From the NCBI GenBank assembly GCA_022565805.1, contig JAIULZ010000017.1:1-43370 (forward strand): a stretch of DNA of 43,370 bases, written 5' to 3'. The notes below the pieces were generated by a model. It worked only from the letters and a program-made list of their open reading frames with translations. It was not told the DNA's origin and ran no database searches. How positions within the stretch are numbered: the first letter of the stretch is position 1; each line of letters starts with the position of its first letter. This document shows positions 34,053-43,368 of this stretch, piece after piece. Both the position numbers and the translations under genes were made by a program. This DNA is from Balneolales bacterium (lineage in GTDB: Bacteria > Bacteroidota > Rhodothermia > Balneolales > Cyclonatronaceae).

Positions 34053-35507
34053 TTAAAGAATATATCGGGATAAATCTTTATTTCGCACTATAGACTCAAT
34101 TTGTTTTCCAACATAAGCTTTATCTATAGTTATTGTCCCTGAATGGATATCATCGGGTACAGAATAGAGTAATTCCTCTAATACGGTAGATAATATAGTG
34201 TGAAGCCTGCGTGCGCCAATATTTTCAACTTCACGATTTACTTCTGCAGCAACACGGGCAATTTCAAGCAAAGCTTCATCATTAAAGTGTAAATCCACAC
34301 CTTCCGACTTTAACATTGCCATATATTGTTTCGTTAGCGCATTTTGCGGAGTAGTAAGAATATTATAAAAGTCTTCTTCTGTTAAAGAATTCATCTCAAC
34401 CCGAATTGGAAAACGCCCCTGAAGTTCCGGAATAAGATCACTTGGTTTTGCAGTAGAAAATGCACCGGATGCTATAAATAAAATATGATCTGTTTTAACC
34501 ATACCATATTTTGTTGTTACAGTAGAACCTTCAACAATGGGAAGAAGATCCCGCTGAACGCCTTGTCTTGATACATCCGGACCACTTTGTTTGCTACCAC
34601 CGCCGGCTATTTTATCGATTTCATCTAAAAATACAATTCCTGAGCTTTGCACTCTTTCAAGCGCTGTTTGTACAGCAGCTTCATGATCGATAAGCTTTTC
34701 AGACTCTTCCTGCAAAAGATATTCTCTGGCTTCACTTATCTTCATTGGGCGTTTTTTCGTTTTCTTTGGCATTATATTACCAAGCATGTCCTGCAGGTTC
34801 ATACCCATTTCTTCCATACCCTGAGGGCCAAAAATTTGCATGGTCTGCCCGCTGCCGGCCTTAACTTCCACGTCTACTTTCCGGTCTTCTAGTTCTCCGT
34901 TCTTGAGTTTGACGCGGAATTTTTCGCGCGTTCTCTCATTTAGTTCTTCGTCGCTGGCGTTTTGGGGATTAAAATTTTCATTCTTCTCATCAAACCCGCT
35001 GATTGCCCCGGTCGTGTTTCGGGAATAGGGGCTGGTATTTCTTGGTTTTCTAAGTGGCGGTATTAGTAGATCTAGAATTCTCTCTTCCACCATTTCTTTT
35101 GCCTTGGGTATAACAGCCTGTTGCATTTCAAGTTTAACCATGCTTACCCCGATTTCGGTAAGGTCGCGTATCATAGATTCAACATCGCGACCAACGTATC
35201 CTACCTCGGTAAATTTGGTGGCCTCAACTTTAATAAATGGGGCTTTGGCTAATTTTGCTAATCTGCGGGCAATTTCGGTTTTTCCAACACCGGTTGGTCC
35301 AATGAGAATTATATTATTTGGTACAATTTCATCTTTGATGCCTTCGTCTGAATTCATACGTCTCCAGCGGTTTCTCAAGGCAATTGCTACGCTTTTTTTG
35401 GCTTCTTTTTGGCCAATAATAAAGTTATCTAATGCGGCTACAATCTGTCGGGGGGTAAGATTATCCAAGTATCCGCCTTTCGTTGGTGTGCTTATAATAT
35501 CAGTCAA
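34053..35507 (-). CDS. hslU: ATP-dependent protease ATPase subunit HslU
   Basis: A 484-residue AAA+ unfoldase for the HslV peptidase. Visible: [17 protein letters not shown] at the N-terminus, Walker A GPTGVGKT (70-77), Walker [12 protein letters not shown], the pore motif around GYVGRDVES, and a C-terminal [15 protein letters not shown] sensor-2 region. The I domain between Walker A and B is present. It starts with TTG inside the last 8 nt of hslV, so the two subunits are translationally coupled. Length is normal. Confidence 0.97.
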   Translation of the reverse strand: MTDIISTPTKGGYLDNLTPRQIVAALDNFIIGQKEAKKSVAIALRNRWRRMNSDEGIKDEIVPNNIILIGPTGVGKTEIARRLAKLAKAPFIKVEATKFTEVGYVGRDVESMIRDLTEIGVSMVKLEMQQAVIPKAKEMVEERILDLLIPPLRKPRNTSPYSRNTTGAISGFDEKNENFNPQNASDEELNERTREKFRVKLKNGELEDRKVDVEVKAGSGQTMQIFGPQGMEEMGMNLQDMLGNIMPKKTKKRPMKISEAREYLLQEESEKLIDHEAAVQTALERVQSSGIVFLDEIDKIAGGGSKQSGPDVSRQGVQRDLLPIVEGSTVTTKYGMVKTDHILFIASGAFSTAKPSDLIPELQGRFPIRVEMNSLTEEDFYNILTTPQNALTKQYMAMLKSEGVDLHFNDEALLEIARVAAEVNREVENIGARRLHTILSTVLEELLYSVPDDIHSGTITIDKAYVGKQIESIVRNKDLSRYIL

Positions 35508-36036
35508 TTTCCAGTACCGTAAGGTTATGGTTTGTATAAATATCTATGTCGGCCGCTGCATGTATAGCTTCTTCAGCGATTGTTTTTGCACTTAAGTGCG
35601 GGGCATGTTTTTTTAGCATGCGTGCAGCGCTAAGTGCGTAAGACCCGCCACTGCCAATAGTTATTATTTGGTCATCTGGTTCAATAACATCACCCTGACC
35701 CGAGATAAGCAAGATTTTTTCTTTATTCATAACTATTAGAAGAGCTTCCAGTTTTTTTAGATACTGGTCTGTTCGCCATTCTTTAGCGAGTTCTATAGCT
35801 GCACGTTCAAGGTTACCATTATATTGGCCCAGCTTATCTTCAAATTTTTCGAAAAGGGTAAAAGCATCTGCTGTAGAACCAGCAAAACCTGCAAGAATAT
35901 CTCCCTTACCAAGTTTACGTACTTTCTGAACGGTCGATTTTAGAATAGTTTTATCGAGCGTAGCCTGGCCGTCGCCAGCTATAGCCGCTTTGCCGTTGTG
36001 AAGTATACCGGCTACGGTAGTTGCGTGAATATGCAT
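35500..36036 (-). CDS. hslV: ATP-dependent protease peptidase subunit HslV
   Basis: A 178-residue Ntn-hydrolase of the proteasome type. The usual HslV starts TTI right after Met, but here the start is [12 protein letters not shown], so the nucleophile is Thr6 and a 5-residue N-terminal propeptide must be removed. The GDGQATL segment and [13 protein letters not shown] region match the family. It forms the chamber with HslU, whose gene overlaps its last 8 nt. It is transcribed away from the end of rne, with a hairpin between them. Confidence 0.96.
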   Translation of the reverse strand: MHIHATTVAGILHNGKAAIAGDGQATLDKTILKSTVQKVRKLGKGDILAGFAGSTADAFTLFEKFEDKLGQYNGNLERAAIELAKEWRTDQYLKKLEALLIVMNKEKILLISGQGDVIEPDDQIITIGSGGSYALSAARMLKKHAPHLSAKTIAEEAIHAAADIDIYTNHNLTVLEID

Positions 36037-36113
36037 AGTCTGATTATCTCTGATTGATTTTAATAATAAACAGATAGTCCGGCTTAGATTGTGAGTATTT
36101 AAAAGAATAAATT

Positions 36114-36146
36114 ATCCACGCCCGGTTTTTCTGGCCGGGCGTGGAT
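36114..36146 (-). terminator. Terminator hairpin after rne
   Basis: A perfect 12-bp GC-rich stem, ATCCACGCCCGG (36114-36125) and CCGGGCGTGGAT (36135-36146), loop TTTTTCTGG. On the minus strand it is followed by AATTTATTCTTTT, 70 nt after the rne stop and 78 nt before the hslV start. Confidence 0.8.
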
Positions 36147-36216
36147 ACATACTCAAAACTTAACAGGCATCTGCCAATCCGATCACAAGAATCAAGCCGA
36201 AAATATAAATTTAAGT

Positions 36217-39117
36217 CTATTTGGAATCGCTGGCAGGTGCTTCGGATTCTTTACGTGACAATTCGTCTTTATCTGTAGTTTTGTCGGATATTTTTGATTT
36301 GCCTGAATCATCAGCCTCATTTTTTAATGGCTTCTGCTGATTTTCTTTTTTAGGTTTTACCTCATCCTGCGAATCAGAATCGGTTTTCTCTTTTAGTATT
36401 TCTGCCCGTGCTTTTTTTGCACGCTCAATTACTTCTGTATGAGGTTTGCTTACTGTAGAAGATTGCTCAACAGATTCAGGCTCTTTTTTGCCTAATACCG
36501 TTTCCTTAACCCGTTGGTCACTTTTTTCTTCACTAACAACACGTGCTACGGGCTTACGAAAGTAATCTTCGTCCAGAGTTGCCTTTATAGCGTCCATTTC
36601 ACGAAGTTTCACAGACTTAGGATCATCTTTCTCGGCAGCAGAGTTTTCTGTAGATTCATTTTTTTTGGCCTCAGGCTTTACTTGTTCTTCTTTACTTTCA
36701 GCAGAACGTTGTGACTTACCAATTGCTTTTTTCCGAGGCGGGCGAACGGCATTTTTTACCTTTTTAGGTGCTTTTACCCGCTTTGAGTCGCTATCTGAAT
36801 CAGTTTCTTTTACTTCGCCGGTAATAGCATTCTTACTAGAATCAGCTTTAGAAGTTTTCGTAATATCTGCTTTTGTTTCAGTATCTATTTTCTCATTAAC
36901 TGAATTTTCCGTCTCTTCCTTTTGTGCAGAAACAACCTCAGAATCTTTATTTACAACAGCCTCTTTGGGCTTAGGTGCTTCTTTTTCTTTGGATTTAGTT
37001 TGTTCTTTTGCTTCTTCCTTTTGAACTTTGCGGGCATACGCTCTTGCAACAGCTAATGCATCTGGCTTATCTGAAATATTTTCTTCAGGGTTACCAGTTG
37101 ATTTTTGATCGTTTGTATCCTGGGCTATTTTTTTCTCAGGTTTTTGATCGGAGACCGGGTTCTTTTGCTCGTTCGATTTTTCTTCTTCGTCCGCTTTTCT
37201 GAAATACTTAGATTTGATTTTGGTGTTGCCTCGTGCCTGTGGTGTAATTCTAACGGGCGCAGGTCTTTTCCTTGGATTATCACCCTGCGATTTGTCTTCT
37301 GTAGTATTCGATTTAGAGCTACGGTTTGAAGTATCGTTATCTGAGTCGTTCCTGGAGCGTGATTTCCCGTTTCTCGAGTCAGAATCTGATTTGTCTTTTC
37401 CGTTTTTACCATTTTTGCGGTAAATATCCAGATACTCTTCATTTCTTCTGCCGCCACTGCCGAGTTCGGCCAGGCTTTTCTCATTTTCTTTTATAGCTTC
37501 CTCGATATTACCACCTTGAAATACGGTCTCATAAATATCAAAATCGGAACCCCGTAAACTGGCTTTGAAATCATTTAGTGATACAGATTCATCACTAATT
37601 ACATTGATATGTATAAAATACTTGAACATCCATTTAATACGCGTACTTAACAACCCCTGGCATAAAACGGAATGGAAGAATGGGTTAACGTAGAGATCTA
37701 CTGAGCGGTATGAGTAAGAGTGCTTGAACTTGCTAATCCATGCATCGATGTCTGAAAGCAGCGTATTTTCGGATACTATACTTCCAGAACCACCACACAT
37801 TGGGCATACTTTTGAAACAGATTTTACAACACTTGGTCTAATTCGCTGCCGTGTAATCTGCATGAGTCCAAAATCCGACATGGGCAGTATATTTGTTTTA
37901 GCCCGGTCTTTCTTAAACTCTTTTTTTATCTCATCGTAAATTTTTTTACGGTTGCTATCTTGAGCAAGATCAATAAAATCGACTACAATTATACCGCCAA
38001 TATCGCGTAAACGAAGTTGCTTGCCAATCTCTCTGGCAGCTTCGAGATTCGTTTTTAAAGAATTGTCTTCCTGAGCTTTTTTTGCTGCATACCGACCGGA
38101 GTTTACATCAACTACATACATAGCCTCCGTTTGTTCAAAAATGAGATAGCCTCCGCTCGGCATTTTAACCCTTGGGCTAAAAATTGAATTTACATCTTTA
38201 GAGATATTCATGTGGTCGAATACATGCTCTTTACCTTTGTAGAGCTGTACATTTTTGACCATACTTGGCGCTACTTTTCCAATGTAGCTTTTTATTGTTT
38301 TAAACGACTCCGCATCATCTATGAGAATCCGGTTGTAATTTTTAGAGAAAAGGTCGCGAACGAGGCTTTCTGTCATGTCTAAATCACGATGCAGCAGGGC
38401 AGTAGGTTTAGAGTCTGTAAGATTTTCGCGGATTTTTTCCCACTTGTCGTGAAGATCTTTGAGATCTTCGCGAAGCGCCTCTTCATCCTGAGCTTCTGCA
38501 ACTGTGCGAACAATAACGCCAAAGCCATTGGGAAGCATTTCGCCAATTAATGAGCGTAATCGGCGCCTCTCTTTATAGGATCGAATACGTTTAGACACAG
38601 CTACATAATCCCCAAAAGGAATTAAAACAAGAAATCTGCCAGCCAGGGTAATATCGGTAGAAACCCGCGGACCCTTAGAGCCGATAGGTTCTTTTACAAC
38701 CTGCACAATTACCTTTTGGCCGGGTTTAAGCAAATTGCCTATAAGGTTTTGCTCATATACTGTTTGTTCCTTGGGCGACATGTTCGAAATGCTGCCGTCG
38801 TTCATTTTAGCCCTAAACTCTCGAAGTTCTGCGCTGGCTTTATCTGGTACAGAATCTCTCCCATTAAGCATTACCAGATATTCCTCGAGGTGGTCACCTA
38901 AATCAGAATAGTGTAAAAAGCCGTCTTTTGGCGTGCTTAAATCGATAAATGCGGCACGAATACCGCTCATTACTTTATGAACGCTGGCAAGATAAATATC
39001 GCCAACGGAACGTCTGTTTTCTGGAGATTCTATGAAAAACTGCGCTAATTCACCATTTTCGATTAACGCTATTCGCTTCTGTTCGCCTGAAGCGTGGATT
39101 ACTATTTGATTGTCCAT
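36217..39117 (-). CDS. Ribonuclease E/G family protein with long disordered tail
   Basis: A 966-residue endoribonuclease. The catalytic core (about 1-540) has an S1 domain (about 35-160), the 5'-sensor/RNase H-like region, metal-binding Asp337 (YVVDVNSGR) and Asp380 (IIVVDFIDL), 43 residues apart as in E. coli RNase E, and the Zn-link CPMCGGSG with Cys438 and Cys441. The C-terminal roughly 400 residues are Lys/Glu/Ser/Asp-rich, with no fold or known degradosome motif visible, and are predicted disordered. It should process rRNA and turn over mRNA. The ATG has no obvious Shine-Dalgarno. Rne or Rng naming is uncertain. Confidence 0.93.
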   Translation of the reverse strand: MDNQIVIHASGEQKRIALIENGELAQFFIESPENRRSVGDIYLASVHKVMSGIRAAFIDLSTPKDGFLHYSDLGDHLEEYLVMLNGRDSVPDKASAELREFRAKMNDGSISNMSPKEQTVYEQNLIGNLLKPGQKVIVQVVKEPIGSKGPRVSTDITLAGRFLVLIPFGDYVAVSKRIRSYKERRRLRSLIGEMLPNGFGVIVRTVAEAQDEEALREDLKDLHDKWEKIRENLTDSKPTALLHRDLDMTESLVRDLFSKNYNRILIDDAESFKTIKSYIGKVAPSMVKNVQLYKGKEHVFDHMNISKDVNSIFSPRVKMPSGGYLIFEQTEAMYVVDVNSGRYAAKKAQEDNSLKTNLEAAREIGKQLRLRDIGGIIVVDFIDLAQDSNRKKIYDEIKKEFKKDRAKTNILPMSDFGLMQITRQRIRPSVVKSVSKVCPMCGGSGSIVSENTLLSDIDAWISKFKHSYSYRSVDLYVNPFFHSVLCQGLLSTRIKWMFKYFIHINVISDESVSLNDFKASLRGSDFDIYETVFQGGNIEEAIKENEKSLAELGSGGRRNEEYLDIYRKNGKNGKDKSDSDSRNGKSRSRNDSDNDTSNRSSKSNTTEDKSQGDNPRKRPAPVRITPQARGNTKIKSKYFRKADEEEKSNEQKNPVSDQKPEKKIAQDTNDQKSTGNPEENISDKPDALAVARAYARKVQKEEAKEQTKSKEKEAPKPKEAVVNKDSEVVSAQKEETENSVNEKIDTETKADITKTSKADSSKNAITGEVKETDSDSDSKRVKAPKKVKNAVRPPRKKAIGKSQRSAESKEEQVKPEAKKNESTENSAAEKDDPKSVKLREMDAIKATLDEDYFRKPVARVVSEEKSDQRVKETVLGKKEPESVEQSSTVSKPHTEVIERAKKARAEILKEKTDSDSQDEVKPKKENQQKPLKNEADDSGKSKISDKTTDKDELSRKESEAPASDSK

Positions 39118-40041
39118 TTAAAAATTTTTTCGCATAAAACCAGCAAAAAAGGGACCTATTTCCAAAAATCTCATAAGCAGATGCGCTGCCGGATAGTTGT
39201 GTAAAATTCTTAACCGGAATAAAAGAGCGTAAAGAAAAAGACCGGGTGGATGATTTCCCGTTTTTTGCCTGGTATAAATTTCTGTTTTTGTGGTATTGTA
39301 CAGCCCGACTTTCCGGAATAATATTTGAATTGGAACCAGTTTTTTCGCAACAGTTATCTGTATTTCCCATTTTTTTAGTAAATGGAACTGCCAAAATTAA
39401 TCGGTTTTGGGGCTGAGGAATGAGGTGTAGCAAAGCCATAGCGCTAAGAATTACGCCTAGAACATTATGCAACTGATAGTTTAGTATAGTTTCCTGCATT
39501 ATGGCCTGATAAAGATCTTTTGAACTTATTCTTCTAATTTTTCTCTTAATTAAGCAAGAAAGAGAGGGAGTAATCTGAGCTGATGTATTGGGATTTCGCA
39601 GCCTGTCTGTAAAGTTTAGCTGCATGTTTATTAATCGATTCTAAATGCCAATCCGGCATTTTGGGTCACCATTAAATGAAATCGAAAAAGTTTATTTCTC
39701 GGCAGTTATGGCACAAATATTATGCACTCAGCTCGGCTTTACTGCACTAATACAAGGTATCGTGCATTCGATTAATATACATCAAAATATACCGCATATA
39801 AAGAGGTAATAGAAATTACGCTTTAAAGCCTGTAAGCTTCATTTACATTCTACAAATACGGTATTAATCCATTATTGAATAAACGAAACCAAGCCAATTA
39901 TGGTGCTAAATTTGGCTGCTATCTAACCTAAGCTTCCGGAATGTCTGTATTTAAAGACCTGCGTGAGGCATAGAAGTGAGTTATTATCTCTTAGGCATAC
40001 GCAATTAGAAAACCAGACTCTGTTCGAAATGCAGTTAAGCA
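39118..40041. other. 924-nt region: probable rne leader and murA downstream
   Basis: No convincing gene. An open frame of 191 codons on the minus strand runs across 39050-39625, but it overlaps the start of rne in another frame and looks spurious. If rne is transcribed from far upstream, this would be a long 5' leader like the one through which E. coli rne autoregulates. The part nearer murA is AT-rich with no terminator I can support. Confidence 0.45.
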
Positions 40042-41325
40042 TTATTCAGACTCGTGTTGTTCGGTAACCCTTCGAATGGAGGCACCTACGCCGTTTAATT
40101 TATCTTCGAGCCTCTCGTATCCGCGATCGAGGTGGTAAACGCGCAACACCTGAGAAATACCAGTTGCAAACATTGCGGCCATCACTAAACTCACACTCGC
40201 CCTTAAGTCGGTACTCATTATAGACGTGCCAGCCATTTTATTAGGACCTTTAATAATCGCCGAATTATTTTTTACCTTAACCGAAGCCCCCAATCGTCCA
40301 AGTTCCGGAACATAGCTAAATCTATCGCTGTAAATAGAATCGGTTACAACGCTTTCGCCATTGGCGAGGGTCATAAGTGTAGCCCATTGAGCCTGTAAAT
40401 CGGTAGGAAACCCCGGATACACTTCTGTAGCTACAGAAACAGCGTTAATTATCTTAGGTGGAATAATCTCTATTATATCTTTATCTATTTTTGTAGAGGC
40501 TCCGGTTTTATGAAACCAGCTTAGGAAGTGGCCTAGTTCTTCCGGATCGGCATTGGTTAGTTTTATTTTGTTTAAAGGATGCATGGCAGCGAGTATCATA
40601 AACGTACCGGTTTCTATTCGGTCTGATGCATTTCTAAACTGTACTGCATTGAGTTGCTTAACACCTTTAACGGTAATTTGCGAACTTCCTTCACCTTGTA
40701 TATCGGCACCTGCCTGTTTTAAAAAATAACATAGCTGTACGACATCAGGTTCTTTTGCAGCATTAGAAATTACGCACGTATTAGAGCCTAAAACTGAGGC
40801 TAAAATCAGGTTAACGGTAGCCCCAACGCTGGAAGGGCTTAGGTTAAATGAGCCGCCTTTCAACCCCTCTGCAGGCCGGCTTGCCAGAACATACCCTTTA
40901 TCAAGTTCGATAGATGCACCTAGCGCTTTTAGCCCTTCAATATGCAAGTCTACGGGACGAGGCCCCCATGCGCAACCCCCGGGAAGCGAAACTTTTGCTT
41001 CACCCATTCGCCCAAGTAATGCGCCAAGCATATAAAAAGAAGCCCGCATTTTACGAACTAAGTCATAGGGAGATTCCGGGTAATAAATGTTTTCAGGATC
41101 AATCAACAAAGATTGTTCCTCAGCAGAATAGGTAACTTTTGCCCCGGTAACTCGAAGAACATTACAAAAAGTACGTATATCTACAAGGTCGGGAATGTTA
41201 GTCAATTTTGTGGTACCGTCGAGTAGTAACGAAGCAGCCATTAACGGTAAAGCGGCATTTTTTGAACCACTTATAGGAATGGTTCCCGTTAATACCGAAC
41301 CTCCCTCAATAATAAACTTATCCAA
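40042..41325 (-). CDS. murA: UDP-N-acetylglucosamine 1-carboxyvinyltransferase
   Basis: A 427-residue enzyme for the first committed step of peptidoglycan synthesis. The catalytic Cys118 is in LPGGCAWGPRPVDLH, so the enzyme should be fosfomycin-sensitive in principle; Lys22 and Asn23 in SGSKNAALPLMAA are also family residues, and YPGFPTDLQAQ and RFSYVPEL match the C-terminal half. It begins with TTG inside the last 8 nt of the biotin-carrier gene, so the two should be translationally coupled. No other cell-wall gene is near. Confidence 0.96.
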   Translation of the reverse strand: MDKFIIEGGSVLTGTIPISGSKNAALPLMAASLLLDGTTKLTNIPDLVDIRTFCNVLRVTGAKVTYSAEEQSLLIDPENIYYPESPYDLVRKMRASFYMLGALLGRMGEAKVSLPGGCAWGPRPVDLHIEGLKALGASIELDKGYVLASRPAEGLKGGSFNLSPSSVGATVNLILASVLGSNTCVISNAAKEPDVVQLCYFLKQAGADIQGEGSSQITVKGVKQLNAVQFRNASDRIETGTFMILAAMHPLNKIKLTNADPEELGHFLSWFHKTGASTKIDKDIIEIIPPKIINAVSVATEVYPGFPTDLQAQWATLMTLANGESVVTDSIYSDRFSYVPELGRLGASVKVKNNSAIIKGPNKMAGTSIMSTDLRASVSLVMAAMFATGISQVLRVYHLDRGYERLEDKLNGVGASIRRVTEQHESE

Positions 41326-41836
41326 TGGGCTCTATCTCCAGTAGTGTATGATTTTTTTCAACGGATTGACCTGGACTCGCATTCAGCTTTTTTATGATAC
41401 CTGTTGCCGGAGATTTAAGCTCGTTTTCCATTTTCATTGCTTCCAGAATTACAAGGGCATCTCCGGCCTGCACGGTATCGCCTTCATTAACCAAAAAGCT
41501 AACAACTTTACCAGGCATGGGTGCATTTAATATACCCTCTGTGCTTTTAGATCCGGTTTTAAAACCAAGGCGGTCTAATAACAACATTTGTTCATCTTTT
41601 AGATTTGCTTTGACCCATTTTCCATTTAAAGTAAATTCTACGATACCATCCTTAAAAGTCTTGTTACCAATGGTATAAACATTATTATTGATAATTAGTT
41701 TGTCTCTGGTTGAGTCGATTTTCTCAAATGAAAAATCAGATTCTGACTCAGCCGGACCTTCAATTTTAAATTGTGATGTTTCATCATTAATATGAATCAG
41801 TTTAGAGACATCACCAATAGTTACTTCATATTTCAT
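41318..41836 (-). CDS. Biotin carboxyl carrier protein (acyl-CoA carboxylase type)
   Basis: A 172-residue protein with a divergent N-terminal half and a C-terminal biotinyl domain (about 101-170, LNAPMPGKVVSF to ENHTLLEIEP-like end). The biotin acceptor is Lys135 in LEAMKMEN. The layout resembles the carrier subunit of propionyl- or methylcrotonyl-CoA carboxylases and oxaloacetate decarboxylase more than AccB, but no carboxylase or transferase subunit is in the window, so the partner is unknown. It overlaps murA by 8 nt, an unusual pairing. Confidence 0.85.
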   Translation of the reverse strand: MKYEVTIGDVSKLIHINDETSQFKIEGPAESESDFSFEKIDSTRDKLIINNNVYTIGNKTFKDGIVEFTLNGKWVKANLKDEQMLLLDRLGFKTGSKSTEGILNAPMPGKVVSFLVNEGDTVQAGDALVILEAMKMENELKSPATGIIKKLNASPGQSVEKNHTLLEIEPIG

Positions 41837-41877
41837 GAAGGGCAGGGGTTAAGGTTAATTCAAGTTTAGGTTCTGGT

Positions 41878-41908
41878 GTGCAGGAAGTTACTGCACCGTT
41901 ACTTTTTT
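41878..41908 (+). promoter_or_regulatory. GTGCAG/CTGCAC inverted repeat upstream of the biotin-carrier gene
   Basis: GTGCAG (41878-41883) and CTGCAC (41891-41896) with a 7-nt spacer, followed by CGTTACTTTTTT on the plus strand and preceded by that A/T run on the minus strand. It lies 42 nt before the carrier start. It could be an operator or a hairpin; as a terminator it would face the plus strand, where no gene is known. Confidence 0.3.
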
Positions 41909-41961
41909 AAAAAAAAGATTAAGCAGAAATACTAATAAGCAGGATTTTCTCTTACGAAAGC

Positions 41962-42213
41962 TTACGCCCGGTTCTCAAGTCCCTTCTTAGTGGCCCTGAA
42001 GCTAAAATATTGCAAGTTATCCGAATCATAGCCATGCAGGCGAACCTGACTTTCACGATCAAAGACCTCAATCATACCCGAATTTATAAGCTGGATTAAG
42101 TCATCTCTTAAAGCTCCCCGGTGAAATCCTGAATCGCTTAGTAAATTTTCGTAGCTTTCCGTAAAAATCAAATGCGACAAAACAGCACGTTGAGAGGGTG
42201 TTAATTTCTTCAT
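41962..42213 (-). CDS. Small protein, possible winged-helix
   Basis: An 83-residue protein starting MKKLTPSQRAVLSHLIF. The order of short helices, GALRDDLIQLINSGMIEVFD and a following beta-like segment (QVRLHGYDSDNLQYFSFRATKKG) resembles a small winged-helix domain, so DNA binding is possible but not shown. It lies between the lipoprotein and the biotin-carrier gene, all on the minus strand, with 125 nt before the carrier. Not recognised as a named family. Confidence 0.6.
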   Translation of the reverse strand: MKKLTPSQRAVLSHLIFTESYENLLSDSGFHRGALRDDLIQLINSGMIEVFDRESQVRLHGYDSDNLQYFSFRATKKGLENRA

Positions 42214-42322
42214 ATTTAAAATCTAAAACTGATAAGAATCGGTGTAGCCGAATTGTTGACTTATGTTAATCATATGGTTATCCAATAGAACTCATTGGTC
42301 CCCCTTTAGTAACAAATTTAAT

Positions 42323-42844
42323 TTAATCAACGCGTATATCACCATAGGTAATTAAATTTCCTCTTTGGTCAAAAATAAAAACACGTCGCAAACCCCGTGC
42401 CCCGCTAATAGTACCGCTATTGTTTGGATCGAGTAAAACAGGATCGAAATTTATACTCGAAAAACCAACTGGAAGAGGCCTTCTTTCATCAAAATACAAT
42501 AATTTGAAACGGCCGTTACGGTCAAAAGTAACAACTTCGAGGCCGTTTACGGAACTAATCCCGGTTACAAGCAACTCAATAGTTACAATTTGGCCTGTAG
42601 TTGGATTAGGAAAAGCAGGTCTGCCCATTTCCACGAATCCCGAAAACATGGGGCCGATACGCCAATCATTGGGGTCTTCTTCAATAATATCTCCGTTTCC
42701 GTCTGTTCTGGTAAAATTAGTTGGCTGACGAAAAGCATCGTCCTCGAATTGTTTTTGTGCGTCGTCTGTGCTACTGCATGAGCTCCCCGAAGTGGCTAAA
42801 ATCAAAACCCATAGTAACAAGAAAGTGTTTCTGAAAAGTAACAT
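42323..42844 (-). CDS. Predicted lipoprotein, function unknown
   Basis: A 173-residue protein with a hydrophobic signal segment and the lipobox TSGSSC near residue 23, so the mature form should be a lipid-anchored Cys protein. The mature part is polar; FPNPTTGQIVTIELLV resembles the beta-sandwich opening of Bacteroidota C-terminal secretion-type domains, but the protein lacks the rest of that domain, and the similarity may only reflect a small beta fold. No homolog is recognised. It is 109 nt upstream of the possible winged-helix gene. Confidence 0.75.
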   Translation of the reverse strand: MLLFRNTFLLLWVLILATSGSSCSSTDDAQKQFEDDAFRQPTNFTRTDGNGDIIEEDPNDWRIGPMFSGFVEMGRPAFPNPTTGQIVTIELLVTGISSVNGLEVVTFDRNGRFKLLYFDERRPLPVGFSSINFDPVLLDPNNSGTISGARGLRRVFIFDQRGNLITYGDIRVD

Positions 42845-43087
42845 AGTTATAGCTGTTAAGCCGTAAACGGGTAATATGCATAAAAAATAGACTACACAGC
42901 CTAATAAGGGCTGTTCTTAAATTAAGAACTATGCATTGGATTAAATATTTCGGAAGGAATTAATTAAAAGTAAGACTTTCGGCCTTTAAGTTCATCCCAA
43001 AAAAGTTTATAAAGAAAACGAAGAATGTAAGATAAACTGGCCAAAATTATTTTACCCAAAAAGAGCGTATACTCTGTATAAAATAAT

Positions 43088-43121
43088 GGTACAATGGTTA
43101 TTTTAAATACTTATTTGTACC
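43088..43121. repeat. 7-bp inverted repeat GGTACAA...TTGTACC
   Basis: GGTACAA (43088-43094) and TTGTACC (43115-43121) with a 20-nt AT-rich spacer. The spacing suits either an RNA stem-loop or a dimeric-protein site. It lies 244 nt upstream of the lipoprotein start. Confidence 0.45.
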
Positions 43122-43336
43122 GTTTCGGGCTTTCTTAGAGAAATAGATTCCACAACCAAATCGGCTATTCTGTAGTTTAATTTCGCACAAGCTCAGACAA
43201 TGGCGTAAGCTTTTCGACTTAGAAACCAGTTATTTGGAGATTGAATTTTACACATCCTCTTTACAAAAACAGATACACAGAAAAAGTATCGCGTCTACAT
43301 TCGCCATAAATTATAAGAAGGCTTTGAAAAAGCTTC

Positions 43337-43368
43337 TATTTTGTTCGTATTCGACGCCGGATCAAAAA
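43337..43368 (+). repeat. Short dispersed repeat, copy 2; possible start of a gene leaving the window
   Basis: TATTTTGTTCGTATT, a 5-nt variable block, then CCGGATCAAAAA, matching 4444-4475. In the frame that matches copy 1 it encodes SILFVFDAGSKI, against FILFVLYTGSKK in copy 1. A purine-rich AAGAAGG lies at 43313-43320, so this may be the N-terminal coding region of a gene continuing past 43370. Confidence 0.5.

Noticed and set aside
39050-39625. A 191-codon minus-strand open frame upstream of and into rne
   Set aside because: It overlaps the rne start in another frame, shows no recognisable domain, and has a patchy composition. Its length is within what AT-rich non-coding DNA can give.
3241-39913. 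TGGTGCTAAATTT at both 3241-3253 and 39901-39913
   Set aside because: The match is only 13 nt in AT-rich spacers and flanks do not align convincingly, so chance is the simpler explanation.
42964-43059. A 31-codon minus-strand frame with a helix-like, aromatic-rich peptide
   Set aside because: It needs a TTG start without a ribosome site, and similar short frames are expected by chance in this composition.
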